A DNA stretch of 56,339 bases. It comes from Eubacteriaceae bacterium (GTDB taxonomy: Bacteria > Bacillota > Clostridia > Lachnospirales > Lachnospiraceae). A program made the position numbers and the translations under genes. Shown in pieces: positions 34,622-44,166 of the stretch. The stretch covers positions 1-56,339 of the forward strand of contig CAJTCR010000033.1 of NCBI GenBank assembly GCA_910574915.1. The letters run 5' to 3'. Under the pieces are notes generated by a model. It had not been told where the DNA came from. It did not search any database and worked only from the letters and a program-made list of their open reading frames with translations. How positions within the stretch are numbered: the stretch's first letter is position 1; each line of letters starts with the position of its first letter.

Positions 34622-34958
34622 CTAGTGCTACAGCGGACAAACCATATCGGGCTCGTTTGGCAGCATTTGCGAAGAACAGCCGGGAGAGAGGATGGGTACA
34701 CTTTGGCGGCGGCTTTGGAAGAATGTTTAGAATTGCTTGGTATTCTGCAAAACAACTAGGGGCGCAGCCAAGCGGCACCTTTAGCTGCCAGAAGACAGCG
34801 AACTAGGTGCCGCGACCGGACACAGCCACAGCGTACCAGCAGGATACCTAGCAATTCTTAACATTCTGGAACGGACGCCGCCAAAGTGTACCCATCCTCT
34901 CTCCTGGCGTCCCTTCTTGAAAAAGTTTCCCAAAGTAACTTAAACTTGTTCGCTCTAG
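34622..34958 (-). repeat. Palindromic CTAG element, copy G (reverse)
   Basis: Bounded by CTAGTGCTACAGCGGACA at 34622 and TTGTTCGCTCTAG at 34958. The outer stem GGGTACACTTTGG matches CCAAAGTGTACCC exactly; this copy has T where A, C and D have C, and the opposite arm has the compensating A. Inner stem TGC/GCA type. It lies just before the pheS leader promoter. Confidence 0.85.
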
Positions 34959-35018
34959 CGTGTTTGGCTGTCAGACAGACCGCCTGCGGCAGGATTTTGC
35001 ATATTTTTAAAATTTTTC

Positions 35019-35047
35019 TTGCACTTGCGGACACACTGCGCTATAAT
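35019..35047 (+). promoter_or_regulatory. Promoter of the pheST T-box transcript
   Basis: TTGCAC (35019-35024) and TATAAT (35042-35047) with 17-base spacing. Confidence 0.75.
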
Positions 35048-35053
35048 AGGTGC

Positions 35054-35340
35054 AGTTTCAACAGCAAATGCGAGGAAGGTGGCAGTAAGCAGCCAAAAGC
35101 GAAGCAGGAATCCCTCTGACAGAGAAAAAAAGTGATGCGCTGAGAGCTTTTTTCAGAGTGGGCGTTTTTGGATTTCACACCGGAGCAGCCTGGGGGAAGT
35201 GTGCCTTAACCAGCACATGGGTAGTCTGGGACGCTGATACACGTTACGTATTTTAAGTGCTTGACCTCGCCAAGTGTCTGGTCAGGAAACAGGGTGGTAC
35301 CGCGGAAGAACTCCGTCCCTTTTGGGATGGGGTTTTTTTG
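35054..35340 (+). promoter_or_regulatory. T-box leader upstream of pheS
   Basis: The T-box sequence GGGTGGTACCGCGG lies at 35292-35305, followed by the terminator GAACTCCGTCCC...GGGATGGGGTTTTTTT (35308-35339), with which it would form the antiterminator. The 5' stem I region starts near 35054; a TTC triplet in GGATTTCACACC (35170-35181) is a plausible Phe specifier. Uncharged tRNA-Phe would bind the specifier and the TGGT bulge and allow transcription of pheST. Confidence 0.88.
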
Positions 35341-35380
35341 ATTTCATTTTTTATTTTGATTCGATAAGGAGAATTCGCAT

Positions 35381-36400
35381 ATGAAAGAAAAACTGCAAAA
35401 AATCAAGGAAGAGGCGACAAAGCAGATCCTGGCGTCTGAGGAGCTTACAAAGTTAAATGAAGTCAGGGTTGCATTTCTTGGAAAAAAGGGAGAGCTGACA
35501 GCCGTATTAAAGAGTATGAAGGACGTACTGCCAGAAGAGCGTCCGATCGTAGGGCAGCTTGTCAATGAGACGAGGGCAGCCATTGAAGACATGCTAGAAG
35601 AGACGAAAAAGAAGTTAGAGGCTGCGGAGCTGAACTTCCGGTTAAAGCAGGAGGTCATTGACGTGACCCTTCCGGCAAAGAAAAACCGCATCGGGCACCG
35701 CCATCCAAACACGATTGCGTTAGAAGAAGTCGAGCGCATTTTCGTGGGCATGGGCTACGAGGTCGTGGAAGGCCCTGAGGTAGAGTACGATTACTATAAC
35801 TTTGAAGCGTTAAATATTCCGGCTGACCATCCGGCAAAGGATGAACAGGATACGTTTTACATTAACAGCAAGATTTTGCTGCGCACGCAGACATCCCCTG
35901 TCCAGGTGCGTACGATGGAGAGCCGCCCGCTGCCGATCCGTATGATTGCGCCGGGCAGGGTGTTCCGTTCGGACGAAGTGGACGCGACACATTCTCCTTC
36001 GTTCCACCAGATCGAAGGAATGGTGATCGATAAAAATATTACATTTGCCGACCTAAAGGGAACGCTTGCCGAGTTTGCAAAGGAGCTGTTCGGCAAGGAT
36101 ACCAAAGTAAAATTCCGCCCGCATCATTTCCCGTTTACAGAGCCAAGCGCCGAGGTTGACGTAACCTGCTTTAAGTGCGGCGGCAGCGGCTGCCGTTTCT
36201 GCAAGGGCAGCGGCTGGATCGAGATTTTAGGCTGCGGCATGATCCATCCGAAAGTGCTTAAGATGAGCGGCATCGACCCGGAAGAATATTCGGGGTTCGC
36301 GTTCGGCGTCGGCTTGGAGCGCATAGCGCTGTTAAAGTATGAAATCGACGATATGCGGCTTTTGTATGAAAATGACGACCGCTTTTTGGCGCAGTTTTAG
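35381..36400 (+). CDS. pheS: Phenylalanyl-tRNA synthetase alpha subunit
   Basis: 339 residues, normal length. An N-terminal coiled coil (1-90) binds tRNA. Class II motif 2 is around FRSDEVDATHSPSFHQIEG and motif 3 is GFAFGVGLERIALLKYEIDD near the C-terminus. A CFKCGGSGCRFCKGSGW insert is typical of bacterial PheS. Forms the alpha2-beta2 enzyme with PheT, encoded 30 bases downstream. Controlled by the T-box leader. Confidence 0.97.
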   Translation: MKEKLQKIKEEATKQILASEELTKLNEVRVAFLGKKGELTAVLKSMKDVLPEERPIVGQLVNETRAAIEDMLEETKKKLEAAELNFRLKQEVIDVTLPAKKNRIGHRHPNTIALEEVERIFVGMGYEVVEGPEVEYDYYNFEALNIPADHPAKDEQDTFYINSKILLRTQTSPVQVRTMESRPLPIRMIAPGRVFRSDEVDATHSPSFHQIEGMVIDKNITFADLKGTLAEFAKELFGKDTKVKFRPHHFPFTEPSAEVDVTCFKCGGSGCRFCKGSGWIEILGCGMIHPKVLKMSGIDPEEYSGFAFGVGLERIALLKYEIDDMRLLYENDDRFLAQF

Positions 36401-36430
36401 TATAAGAAAAATCATTTGGAGGAAAATAAT

Positions 36431-38851
36431 ATGAATACTTCGTTAAAGTGGATCAAAGACCTGGTGCCTGGGCTTAGCGTATCGCCGCAGGAATATGCGG
36501 ACGCCATGACGCTTTCGGGTACTAAGGTAGAAGGATATGAAGCGTTTGACAAAGACCTGGCACGCATTGTAGTCGGTCAGATTCAGGAAATCACAAAACA
36601 CCCGGATGCGGATAAGCTCGTTGTCTGCCAGGTGGATATTGGAGAACCGGAGCCTGTACAGATCGTAACCGGAGCGCCGAATGTAAAGCAAGGGCAGAAG
36701 GTTCCGGTCGTTTTGGACGGTGGGCGCGTTGCCGGCGGGCATGACGGCTCTAAGACAGAGGGCGGCATTAAAATTAAAAAAGGCAAGCTGCGCGGTGTCG
36801 TGTCCAACGGCATGATGTGCTCGATTGAAGAGCTTGGCTCTTCGAAAGACTTGTTCCCGGATGCGCCGGAGGAAGGCATTTATATTTTTAAAGATACGGC
36901 TGTAGTCGGTGCGGACGCCGTAAAGGAGCTTGGGCTGGATGATGTATCGGTAGAATATGAGGTCACCTCCAACCGTGTGGACTGCTTTAGCGTGATCGGC
37001 ATTGCAAGGGAGGCTGCGGCAACGTTTTGTTTGCCGTACCAGCCGCCGGTAATTAAGAAAACCGGAAACAATGAGGACGTCAACGACTATATTAAGGTGC
37101 GTGTAGACGATGAAACGCTGTGCCCGCGCTATACGGCAAGAGTCGTAAAAAATATCCAGATCGCGCCGTCGCCGGAATGGATGCAGCAGAGGCTGCGCGC
37201 GCAGGGAATTCGTCCGATCAACAATATCGTGGATATTACAAACTATGTAATGGAAGAATACGGCCAGCCGATGCACGCCTACGACCTGGATACGATTGCC
37301 GGGAAACAGATTATTGTGCGCCGTGCCAGCGAAGGCGAGACTTTTGTAACGCTTGACGGACAGGAGCGTATACTTGACGATACGGTTTTAATGATCTGCG
37401 ATGCGCAAAAGCCAGTCGGCATTGCCGGAATTATGGGCGGGGAAAATTCGATGATTACAGACAGTGTAACAACGATGCTGTTTGAAGCAGCCTGCTTTGA
37501 CGGCACAAATATCCGCCGTTCCGCCAAAAAGATCGGTATGCGTACCGATGCGTCCGGCAAATTTGAAAAAGGGCTTGACCCGAACAATGCCATCGAGGCA
37601 ATGAACCGTGCCTGCCAGTTAATCGAAGAGTTGGGTGCCGGAGAGGTGGTCGGCGGCGTTGTAGATGTTTACTCTGGCGTAAAGGAAGGAAAACGCATCC
37701 CGTTTGAGCCGGATAAATACAACCGCCTGCTGGGGACAGACGTTGCACCGGAAACAATGCTCGAATATTTTTCGAAAATAGAATTAGGATATGACAAAGA
37801 AGCGAATGAAGTGCTGATCCCGTCCTGGCGGCAGGATTTGGAGTGCAGTGCAGATTTGGCGGAAGAAGTGGCTCGTTTTTACGGCTACGATAAAATCGAG
37901 ACAACGCTGCCGTCTGGTGAGGCAACGACCGGAAAGCTGTCCTACAAGCTGCGGATCGAAGCAGTTGCAAGAGATGTCGCGGAATACTGCGGATTCAGCC
38001 AGGGCATGGTTTACTCGTTTGAAAGCCCGAAAGTATTTGATAAGCTTTTGATCCCGCAGGATTCCAGCCTGCGCAGCGCGGTTACGATCGCCAATCCGTT
38101 AGGCGAGGACTTTAGCATTATGCGTACGGTTTCACTGAATGGAATGCTTTCTTCCCTTGCCCTGAACTATAACCGGAGAAATAAAAACGTGCGCCTGTAT
38201 GAGCTTGGCAATATTTACCTGCCAAAGGAACTGCCGCTGACCCAACTGCCGCAGGAGCGGATGCAGTTTACGCTTGGCATGTACGGCGAAGGCGATTTCT
38301 ATACGATGAAAGGGGTGATCGAAGAATTTTTGCAGCAGGTGGGAATGCATAAAAAGCCGGAATATGACCCAAATGCGCAAAAGCCGTTCCTGCATCCGGG
38401 CAGGCAGGCACAGATTGTCTACGATGGCAGAACGATCGGGTATTTCGGCGAGGTGCATCCGACCGTTTCGGCAAATTATTCGATAAAGGAGCGCGTATAT
38501 ACAGCCGTGATCGATATGCCTGTCATTGAAGAGCTGTCCAGCTTTGACCGCAAGTATACAGGAATCGCCAGATTCCCTGCGGTATCCCGCGACCTTAGCA
38601 TGGTAGTGCCAAAGCAGGTCTTAGCAGGAGACATTGAAAAGATTATCGAAAGCAACGGCGGAAAATATTTAGAAAGCTATGCGCTGTTTGATCTTTATGA
38701 AGGAAATCAAATTAAGATTGGATATAAGTCCGTCGCTTATTCCATTACGTTCCGCGCATCTGATCGTACGCTGGATGAAGAAGCCGTGAAGGAACCAATT
38801 CAGCAGATCATTCATGCGCTGGAAGAAAAAGGCATTGATCTGCGCAAATAA
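36431..38851 (+). CDS. pheT: Phenylalanyl-tRNA synthetase beta subunit
   Basis: 806 residues. N-terminal EMAP/OB-fold tRNA-binding domain (about 40-150, with [20 protein letters not shown]), B3/B4 editing domain, B5 domain, a catalytic-like core and a C-terminal ferredoxin-like anticodon-binding domain ([16 protein letters not shown] to the end). ATTTGGAGGAAAATAAT sets the start at 36431; an in-frame ATG 15 bases earlier overlaps that site. Co-transcribed with pheS and closely followed by queA. Confidence 0.97.
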   Translation: MNTSLKWIKDLVPGLSVSPQEYADAMTLSGTKVEGYEAFDKDLARIVVGQIQEITKHPDADKLVVCQVDIGEPEPVQIVTGAPNVKQGQKVPVVLDGGRVAGGHDGSKTEGGIKIKKGKLRGVVSNGMMCSIEELGSSKDLFPDAPEEGIYIFKDTAVVGADAVKELGLDDVSVEYEVTSNRVDCFSVIGIAREAAATFCLPYQPPVIKKTGNNEDVNDYIKVRVDDETLCPRYTARVVKNIQIAPSPEWMQQRLRAQGIRPINNIVDITNYVMEEYGQPMHAYDLDTIAGKQIIVRRASEGETFVTLDGQERILDDTVLMICDAQKPVGIAGIMGGENSMITDSVTTMLFEAACFDGTNIRRSAKKIGMRTDASGKFEKGLDPNNAIEAMNRACQLIEELGAGEVVGGVVDVYSGVKEGKRIPFEPDKYNRLLGTDVAPETMLEYFSKIELGYDKEANEVLIPSWRQDLECSADLAEEVARFYGYDKIETTLPSGEATTGKLSYKLRIEAVARDVAEYCGFSQGMVYSFESPKVFDKLLIPQDSSLRSAVTIANPLGEDFSIMRTVSLNGMLSSLALNYNRRNKNVRLYELGNIYLPKELPLTQLPQERMQFTLGMYGEGDFYTMKGVIEEFLQQVGMHKKPEYDPNAQKPFLHPGRQAQIVYDGRTIGYFGEVHPTVSANYSIKERVYTAVIDMPVIEELSSFDRKYTGIARFPAVSRDLSMVVPKQVLAGDIEKIIESNGGKYLESYALFDLYEGNQIKIGYKSVAYSITFRASDRTLDEEAVKEPIQQIIHALEEKGIDLRK

Positions 38852-38862
38852 GGAAAAAGAGG

Positions 38863-39888
38863 ATGAATGTAAAGGATTTTTATTATGAACTGCCGCAGGA
38901 ACTAATCGCGCAGGATCCGTTAAAAGACCGCTCCAGCTCCAGGCTTATGGTGCTGGGGAGGGAGGACGGCGCGATCGAACATCATGTATTTCGCGATATC
39001 GTCAATTATCTGCATCCGGGAGACTGCCTGGTGCTCAACAATACCAAAGTGCTGCCCGCAAGGCTGTACGGCACAAAAGAAGGCACAAATGCCGGCATTG
39101 AACTGCTGCTGTTAAAGCGCCTTGCGGACAACTGCTGGGAGACGCTTGTAAAACCGGGAAAGAAAGCAAAAATCGGGACAAAGCTCCAGTTTGGCGACGG
39201 AATCTTAACCGGGGAAATCATTGATATTGTCGAAGAGGGCAACCGAATCATCCGGTTTTCGTATACAGGCATCTTTGAGGAACTGTTAGACAAGCTTGGA
39301 GAAATGCCGCTGCCGCCTTACATTACCCATCACCTTGATGACAAGCAGCGCTACCAGACCGTCTATGCAAAAGAAGAAGGCTCTGCGGCTGCCCCGACTG
39401 CCGGGCTGCATTTTACAAAAGAGCTGTTAGCGCAGCTTACAGACAGGGGAGTGGAGCTTGCAGAAGTAACGCTGCATGTCGGGCTTGGGACGTTCCGCCC
39501 GGTCAAGGTTGCGAATGTATCAGACCACCATATGCATTCCGAGTTCTACCGCTTAGACAAGGAACAGGCAGATAAGATCAACCGTGCCAAGGCAGGCGGG
39601 CACCGCGTGATCGCGGTAGGCACGACAAGCACGAGGACACTGGAATCGATCGCAGACGAAAACGGACGGGTTCGCGCGGCAAGCGGATGGACACAGATCT
39701 TTCTCTATCCGGGAGCCCGTTTTCGGTGTATCGACGGGCTGGTTACAAACTTTCACCTGCCGGAGTCTACGCTAATTATGCTGGTCAGCGCGTTTGCGGG
39801 AAGAGAACATGTGCTCCACGCGTATGCGCAGGCGGTGAAGGAGCGGTATCGGTTTTTCAGCTTTGGGGATGCGATGCTGATCATTTGA
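38863..39888 (+). CDS. queA: tRNA preQ1(34) S-adenosylmethionine ribosyltransferase-isomerase
   Basis: 341 residues. Family signatures: [20 protein letters not shown] at the N-terminus, [18 protein letters not shown], and [10 protein letters not shown] near residue 185. It transfers the ribosyl moiety of SAM to preQ1 at tRNA position 34, making epoxyqueuosine. It starts 12 bases after pheT and may share the T-box transcript, linking tRNA modification with tRNA-Phe charging. No other queuosine gene is adjacent. Confidence 0.96.
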   Translation: MNVKDFYYELPQELIAQDPLKDRSSSRLMVLGREDGAIEHHVFRDIVNYLHPGDCLVLNNTKVLPARLYGTKEGTNAGIELLLLKRLADNCWETLVKPGKKAKIGTKLQFGDGILTGEIIDIVEEGNRIIRFSYTGIFEELLDKLGEMPLPPYITHHLDDKQRYQTVYAKEEGSAAAPTAGLHFTKELLAQLTDRGVELAEVTLHVGLGTFRPVKVANVSDHHMHSEFYRLDKEQADKINRAKAGGHRVIAVGTTSTRTLESIADENGRVRAASGWTQIFLYPGARFRCIDGLVTNFHLPESTLIMLVSAFAGREHVLHAYAQAVKERYRFFSFGDAMLII

Positions 39889-39919
39889 CACAAAGTGCAG
39901 GATAGAACTGTATATGTTA

Positions 39920-39949
39920 AATCAGAGGGACGAAACCGTTCCTCTGATT
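39920..39949 (+). terminator. Hairpin after queA
   Basis: AATCAGAGGGA pairs with TTCCTCTGATT (one G-U) around CGAAACCG. It lacks a clear T run (TGTATAG follows), so termination may be partial. Confidence 0.55.
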
Positions 39950-40064
39950 GTATAGACAGGATCTTTCCATTTACAGCAAAAAATATTCGTTTCACGTCAT
40001 TCCCATAATCACAGCAGCCATAAACTTCCGATATTATCTTAAGAAATATAAAAGGAGTGAAAAA

Positions 40065-40766
40065 ATGCAGATCGCAGTATGTGATGATGAAAAAGAAATC
40101 AGGGATCTGTTTACACAAAAGATTAGGAAGCTTTATCCGGGCGCAGGCTTGTTACTGTACGAGTCGGGGGAAGAGCTGCTGTTGTCGGATGAAGAGCCGG
40201 ATATCCTGCTGCTTGATATTCAGATGCCAGGGAAGAACGGCATGGAAACGGCAAAGGAACTGCGCAGAAAAAACAAACAGGTGATCATTATTTTTGTGAC
40301 GGCCCTGGACGATTTTGTATTTGAGGCATTTGATGTAGGGGCATTTCACTATTTGGTAAAGCCTTTTGATGACCGGAAATTTGCAGAGGTACTGCACAAT
40401 GCTACAGAACAGTCTAAGAACCGAAAGAAGCCGGAAATGCCGAGCCTTTTGATAAATACAGGGGGAAAGCATATTACTGTCAATCTGGAAGATCTCGTAT
40501 ACGCGGAGGTATTTGACCGGAAATTGATTTTGCATACGATGGATGCAGAGATCGAATATTATGGAAAAATGAAAGAACTGGAAGAAAAAGTAGGGAATGA
40601 GTTTTTCCGCACCCACAGGTCATATCTTGTAAATTTTGGTTTTATCCGAAAATATGACGCAACGACCGTCTATTTGGAAAAAGGACAGGCGCTTATGGCA
40701 AAGCGGAAATACCAGAAGTTTGTCGAACAGTATCTAAGATATAACCAGCGGAAAGGAAGAAAATAG
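40065..40766 (+). CDS. LytTR-family response regulator (AgrA-like)
   Basis: 233 residues. The receiver (1-120) has VCDDEKEI, phospho-Asp in ILLLDIQMPGKNG and Lys in YLVKPFDD. A LytTR DNA-binding domain (about 135-233) has FFRTHRSYLVN. The start MQIAVCDD (40065) has AAAAGGAGTGAAAAA upstream; earlier in-frame codons lack a site. The kinase follows immediately. Such pairs often control peptide-signalling or bacteriocin genes, but no AgrB/AgrD-like genes are nearby, so the signal and targets are unknown. Confidence 0.9.
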   Translation: MQIAVCDDEKEIRDLFTQKIRKLYPGAGLLLYESGEELLLSDEEPDILLLDIQMPGKNGMETAKELRRKNKQVIIIFVTALDDFVFEAFDVGAFHYLVKPFDDRKFAEVLHNATEQSKNRKKPEMPSLLINTGGKHITVNLEDLVYAEVFDRKLILHTMDAEIEYYGKMKELEEKVGNEFFRTHRSYLVNFGFIRKYDATTVYLEKGQALMAKRKYQKFVEQYLRYNQRKGRK

Positions 40767-42143
40767 ATGGAATACATGGATATATTGGCGGCAATATCTG
40801 CGGTCTATGCCATAGTGTCAATGTATGGAACAGGGTATATCCTATCCCGTTTTACAAAGCCATTTATAGAAAATAAAAGGGGATCCGCCTGCATCGGGAT
40901 CGCTTATTTTGCCACAATGCTGCTATTGTATCTCGTACCGATAGAGATAAACGTATTTGCGGTATACAGCCTGGGCATATTGTCAGCGTATCTTGTGATG
41001 TGCAGAATCGACCGCAGGAATTATAAACAGAAGACGTTTCTGGCGGCAACCTTTTTTTCACTGCGCTGGCTGTCGGCATATATGACGAGGATTTTAACAA
41101 ATTCCGTCTATAACATAAAGGCTGTATCGGATGCTTATTATATACCAGAAAAGCAACTGCTGGCAAAGATATTGATATTTGGTGGAGTGGAATTGCTGGA
41201 CAGGGTCATCAGCTTGGCATTATTGGGAATCAGTGCAGGCTATATTGTAAAAACCTACGTTTACAAAAGAGAGGACATGAGCAGAAAGGAAATGTTTATG
41301 CTGATCGTGCCTTCCATCACAGGAATGACAGGATATGGAATCCTGATACGGTATCAGACCAGTTCGGGAATGAGCTGGATGGAGCCTATTTACGGTTTGT
41401 ACAATGGACTGGCATTTCTGCATTTTGGCATATCCATTCTTACGATCGTCGTAATGACCGTACTGTTCCAAAACATCAAAGTAAGGCAGGAAGAAAAGCT
41501 GCAAAACGAACTGCTTGCCACACAGATTGACAGTATCGAAAGGCATATCAGGCAGGTGGAGAGTTTGTATCAGAACATACGCAGCATCCGGCATGATATG
41601 ACAAACCATATCCTTACGTTAGAAAGGCTTTATGCTGGAAATAATGTGGCGGAAGCAATGGATTACGGCGAAGAACTAAAGTCTGCCCTGTCCCAGATCG
41701 CAGGGGAGATCAAAAGCGGGAATCCCGTAACAGATGTGATCCTACAGGAATTAAAAAATGAAGCAGAAAAAAGGAAGATACGCTTCCAGTCAGATTTTTA
41801 TTATCCGACTGGTACGAACATCAATGCGTTTGATGTCAGCGTCATATTGAACAATGCCTTGCAAAATGCAATGGAAAATGCCAGAAAGAGCGAAGCGCCA
41901 TATATATCCGTCCTTTCTTACCACAGGAATCATGCCTATATGATCGAGATCAGCAACAGCTTTACCGGGAACCTGCAATGGGATGAAGAACGAGGGCTGC
42001 CCGTTACGTCAAAAGAAAAAACGGAAGGTCATGGATACGGGTTATCCAATATCCGCATGGTAGCGAGGAAATATGCAGGGGATATTGCCATTGACGTAAA
42101 AGACCATGAATTTCGCCTAAGTATTATGCTGATGATGGAATAG
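40767..42143 (+). CDS. AgrC-like sensor histidine kinase (GHKL type)
   Basis: 458 residues. Six to seven membrane helices fill residues 1-235, then a coiled coil, then a phospho-His in SIRHDMTNHI (about 277) and a GHKL ATPase with N-box ILNNALQNAMENA and G2 GHGYGLSNIRMVARKY. This is the topology of AgrC/ComD-class receptors for peptide signals. The ATG follows the regulator stop directly (TAGATGG), so the pair is translationally coupled. Confidence 0.9.
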   Translation: MEYMDILAAISAVYAIVSMYGTGYILSRFTKPFIENKRGSACIGIAYFATMLLLYLVPIEINVFAVYSLGILSAYLVMCRIDRRNYKQKTFLAATFFSLRWLSAYMTRILTNSVYNIKAVSDAYYIPEKQLLAKILIFGGVELLDRVISLALLGISAGYIVKTYVYKREDMSRKEMFMLIVPSITGMTGYGILIRYQTSSGMSWMEPIYGLYNGLAFLHFGISILTIVVMTVLFQNIKVRQEEKLQNELLATQIDSIERHIRQVESLYQNIRSIRHDMTNHILTLERLYAGNNVAEAMDYGEELKSALSQIAGEIKSGNPVTDVILQELKNEAEKRKIRFQSDFYYPTGTNINAFDVSVILNNALQNAMENARKSEAPYISVLSYHRNHAYMIEISNSFTGNLQWDEERGLPVTSKEKTEGHGYGLSNIRMVARKYAGDIAIDVKDHEFRLSIMLMME

Positions 42144-42157
42144 GTTTTTAAAAGTAC

Positions 42158-42198
42158 TTGACAAGAATCATGCGGCTCGCTATAATGAACATAGTTCA
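42158..42198 (+). promoter_or_regulatory. Promoter and operator of the TetR gene
   Basis: TTGACA (42158-42163) and TATAAT (42181-42186), 17 bases apart, form a near-consensus promoter. TGAAC-ATA-GTTCA (42186-42198) starts on the last base of the -10 box, covering the transcription start. The same palindrome with another centre occurs at 42809, before the next gene, pointing to one regulator for both. Confidence 0.72.
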
Positions 42199-42213
42199 TA
42201 TTGAGGTGATGAA

Positions 42214-42771
42214 ATGAATACAGTTGTGACATCAAAAGAAGATATTTTAAAAACCAGCCGGGAACTGATCCAGCAGAAAGGACTGCCTGCGATCAATATC
42301 CGTTCGGTAGCTGCGGCATGTGGCGTATCGGTAGGGTCTATTTACAATTATTTTGATTCCAAAGCTGCGCTGGTGAGCGCTGTAGTAGAAAGCGTTTGGC
42401 GTGAGATTTTTTACTGTTCAAAGGACAGTGCGGTGTTTTGGAATACGCAGGACTGTATTACATGGATGTATGCGCGGATGCAGTACGGCTGCACACAGTA
42501 TCCTGGATTTTTTACACTGCACTCTTTAAGCTTTATGCAGGAGGACAAATCCGATGGGAAACAAAAAATGCAGCAGACTTGGCAGCATATTTTGGATGGA
42601 TTGTGTTTGGTCTTAAAGCAGGATGCCAGAATCAGGGCGGATGCATTTACAGAGCAGTTTACAGACGAAAGGTTTGCGGATGTCTTATTTTCTCTGATGC
42701 TGTCAGCATTCCTGCGTCAGGACTATGATCCTGCTGCTGTATTAGAGATTGTACGCAGAACCCTTTATTAA
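42214..42771 (+). CDS. TetR/AcrR family regulator
   Basis: 185 residues. HTH at about residues 10-55 (AINIRSVAAACGVSVGSIYN, then YFDSKAALVSAV), then a helical ligand domain. TTGAGGTGATGAA is the ribosome site. Probably autorepressing through the TGAAC-N3-GTTCA operator over its own promoter, and controlling the two membrane-protein genes downstream through the second copy of that operator. Confidence 0.9.
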   Translation: MNTVVTSKEDILKTSRELIQQKGLPAINIRSVAAACGVSVGSIYNYFDSKAALVSAVVESVWREIFYCSKDSAVFWNTQDCITWMYARMQYGCTQYPGFFTLHSLSFMQEDKSDGKQKMQQTWQHILDGLCLVLKQDARIRADAFTEQFTDERFADVLFSLMLSAFLRQDYDPAAVLEIVRRTLY

Positions 42772-42808
42772 AAACCCACTGGATTGTGGTATTTTTTATC
42801 CTTCAAAT

Positions 42809-42821
42809 TGAACAATGTTCA
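42809..42821 (+). promoter_or_regulatory. Second TGAAC-N3-GTTCA operator
   Basis: TGAAC-AAT-GTTCA repeats the arms of the operator at 42186-42198. It lies 53 bases before the start of the next gene. No convincing -10/-35 pair was found around it, though the site is placed where a promoter would be. Confidence 0.6.
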
Positions 42822-42873
42822 GGCTGCTGATCCAGCCGGTCTTACGAAAATAAAACGTAAAGGAGAATAAACA

Positions 42874-43539
42874 ATGCAAGCAATCGTAGAAACACTGTTT
42901 GATGCTGTCTATCTGCTCTTTGTCATTACCATCGGAATTATCATGATTCGGGGCAGCAAAGGAGAGCGCCAATTCCGCCTGTTCGGATGGATGGCTGTAG
43001 TGCTTGGGGCAGGAGACGCATTCCATCTGGTTCCCCGAGCTGTTGCCCTGTGTACGGCTGGTCTGGAAAATTACACTGCTGCGCTGGGCGTTGGAAAATG
43101 GATCACTTCAGTCACGATGACGATTTTTTATGTACTGCTCTATTATGTGTGGCGGCAGCGGTATAAGGTCAATGGTAAGGGAAGCCTTACCGTTTCGGTA
43201 TATGGACTTGCCGGTGTGAGGATTGCGCTGTGCATGATGCCCCAAAACCAGTGGCTCAGTGCTAAAGCATCCCTCTGCTGGGGCATCTACCGAAACATCC
43301 CATTCGCCCTGCTTGGGCTTTTGGTCATTGTGCTGTATTATCGCAGCGCAAAAGGCGACGGGGATCAGGCATTTCGCTGGATGTGGCTGACGATCGTGCT
43401 GAGCTTTGGCTTTTACATACCAGTCGTGCTGTGGGCGGATACCTTTCCTATGATCGGGATGCTGATGATTCCAAAGACCTGCGCCTATGTGTGGACAGTA
43501 CTTATTGGATATTTCGCTATGAAACAAGAATGCAAATAA
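42874..43539 (+). CDS. Polytopic membrane protein of unknown function
   Basis: 221 residues with about seven hydrophobic helices. No family is recognised with confidence. Conserved-looking features are GAGDAFHLVPRAVAL (about 50-64), an HxxxR motif after the second helix, and an aromatic YYVWRQRY segment. AAAGGAGAATAAACA precedes the ATG. Between a TetR gene and a DUF2871-like gene and probably regulated by the former; a small-molecule response role is possible but not shown. Confidence 0.7.
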   Translation: MQAIVETLFDAVYLLFVITIGIIMIRGSKGERQFRLFGWMAVVLGAGDAFHLVPRAVALCTAGLENYTAALGVGKWITSVTMTIFYVLLYYVWRQRYKVNGKGSLTVSVYGLAGVRIALCMMPQNQWLSAKASLCWGIYRNIPFALLGLLVIVLYYRSAKGDGDQAFRWMWLTIVLSFGFYIPVVLWADTFPMIGMLMIPKTCAYVWTVLIGYFAMKQECK

Positions 43540-43552
43540 GGAGGATATATCT

Positions 43553-43972
43553 ATGAAGCGCTATATTAATACAGCTCTGCTGTACGCCATTCTCGCAATG
43601 GCTGGCGGCGTGTTTTACCGGGAGTTTACAAAATTTAACCATTTTACTGCCAAAACTACTCTTTCGGTCGTTCATACCCATTACTTTTTGCTGGGCATGG
43701 TATTTTTCCTGCTGCTTTTGCTGCTGGAGAAAAATTTTTCCTTCACCAATGAAAAAACCGGGCGGATACTGGCTGCTTATCAGACCGGACTGAACCTGAC
43801 TGCTGTGATGTTTGTCGTGCGGGGAGTGGCTCAGGTGCTGGTACCTGCGCTTTCTGCTGGTATGGATGCGGCAATATCAGGCATCGCAGGAATCGGGCAC
43901 ATCCTGCTGGGCGTCAGCATAGTTCTTCTGCTTGTGCAAATCAAGCGGAGTGTGTCGTTATTGCAGAGCTGA
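43553..43972 (+). CDS. DUF2871-like membrane protein
   Basis: 139 residues with four membrane helices. The sequence GGVFYREFTKFNHFTAKTTL, then VHTHYFLLGMVFFLLLLLLE, is what I recall for the DUF2871 family; the paired His (HTHYF) at the membrane edge could bind metal or heme. AAGGAGGATATATCT starts translation 13 bases after the previous gene. Function unknown. Palindromic element H starts 16 bases after the stop. Confidence 0.7.
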   Translation: MKRYINTALLYAILAMAGGVFYREFTKFNHFTAKTTLSVVHTHYFLLGMVFFLLLLLLEKNFSFTNEKTGRILAAYQTGLNLTAVMFVVRGVAQVLVPALSAGMDAAISGIAGIGHILLGVSIVLLLVQIKRSVSLLQS

Positions 43973-43987
43973 TGGAAGTATGGAGCA

Positions 43988-44166
43988 CTAGAGGGAACAA
44001 ATTTGAGTTGCTTTGGTATATTTTTTCAGGAAGGGACGCCAGGAAAGAGGATGTGCCTCCCCTGGCTGCTCTTCATAAATGCTACGAAACAATCTCAATA
44101 TGATTTGGTTTGTCTACCATGAACAAAATCAACCATATGATATAACAGATTCTAGTACAGCGTTGC
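43988..44166 (+). repeat. Palindromic CTAG element, copy H, spacer and start of the mini-element
   Basis: CTAGAGGGAACAAATTTGAG starts a deleted forward copy: the outer left arm with GAGGATGTGCCTCCCCTGG, then directly the right arm GCTGCTCTTCATAAATGC. From about 44116 it continues into the D-E/F-G type spacer, to CTAG (44152-44155) and TACAGCGTTGC (44156-44166), the first 11 bases of the 56-bp mini-element. The match then ends abruptly at the restriction endonuclease sequence. Confidence 0.8.

Noticed and set aside
34886..35119. A 77-codon frame crossing from element G into the pheS leader
   Set aside because: It overlaps the promoter and T-box leader and has no ribosome site.
42143..42213. 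A hidden AgrD-like peptide gene after the sensor kinase
   Set aside because: The 70 bases hold only the TetR promoter and operator; no frame with an AgrD pattern.
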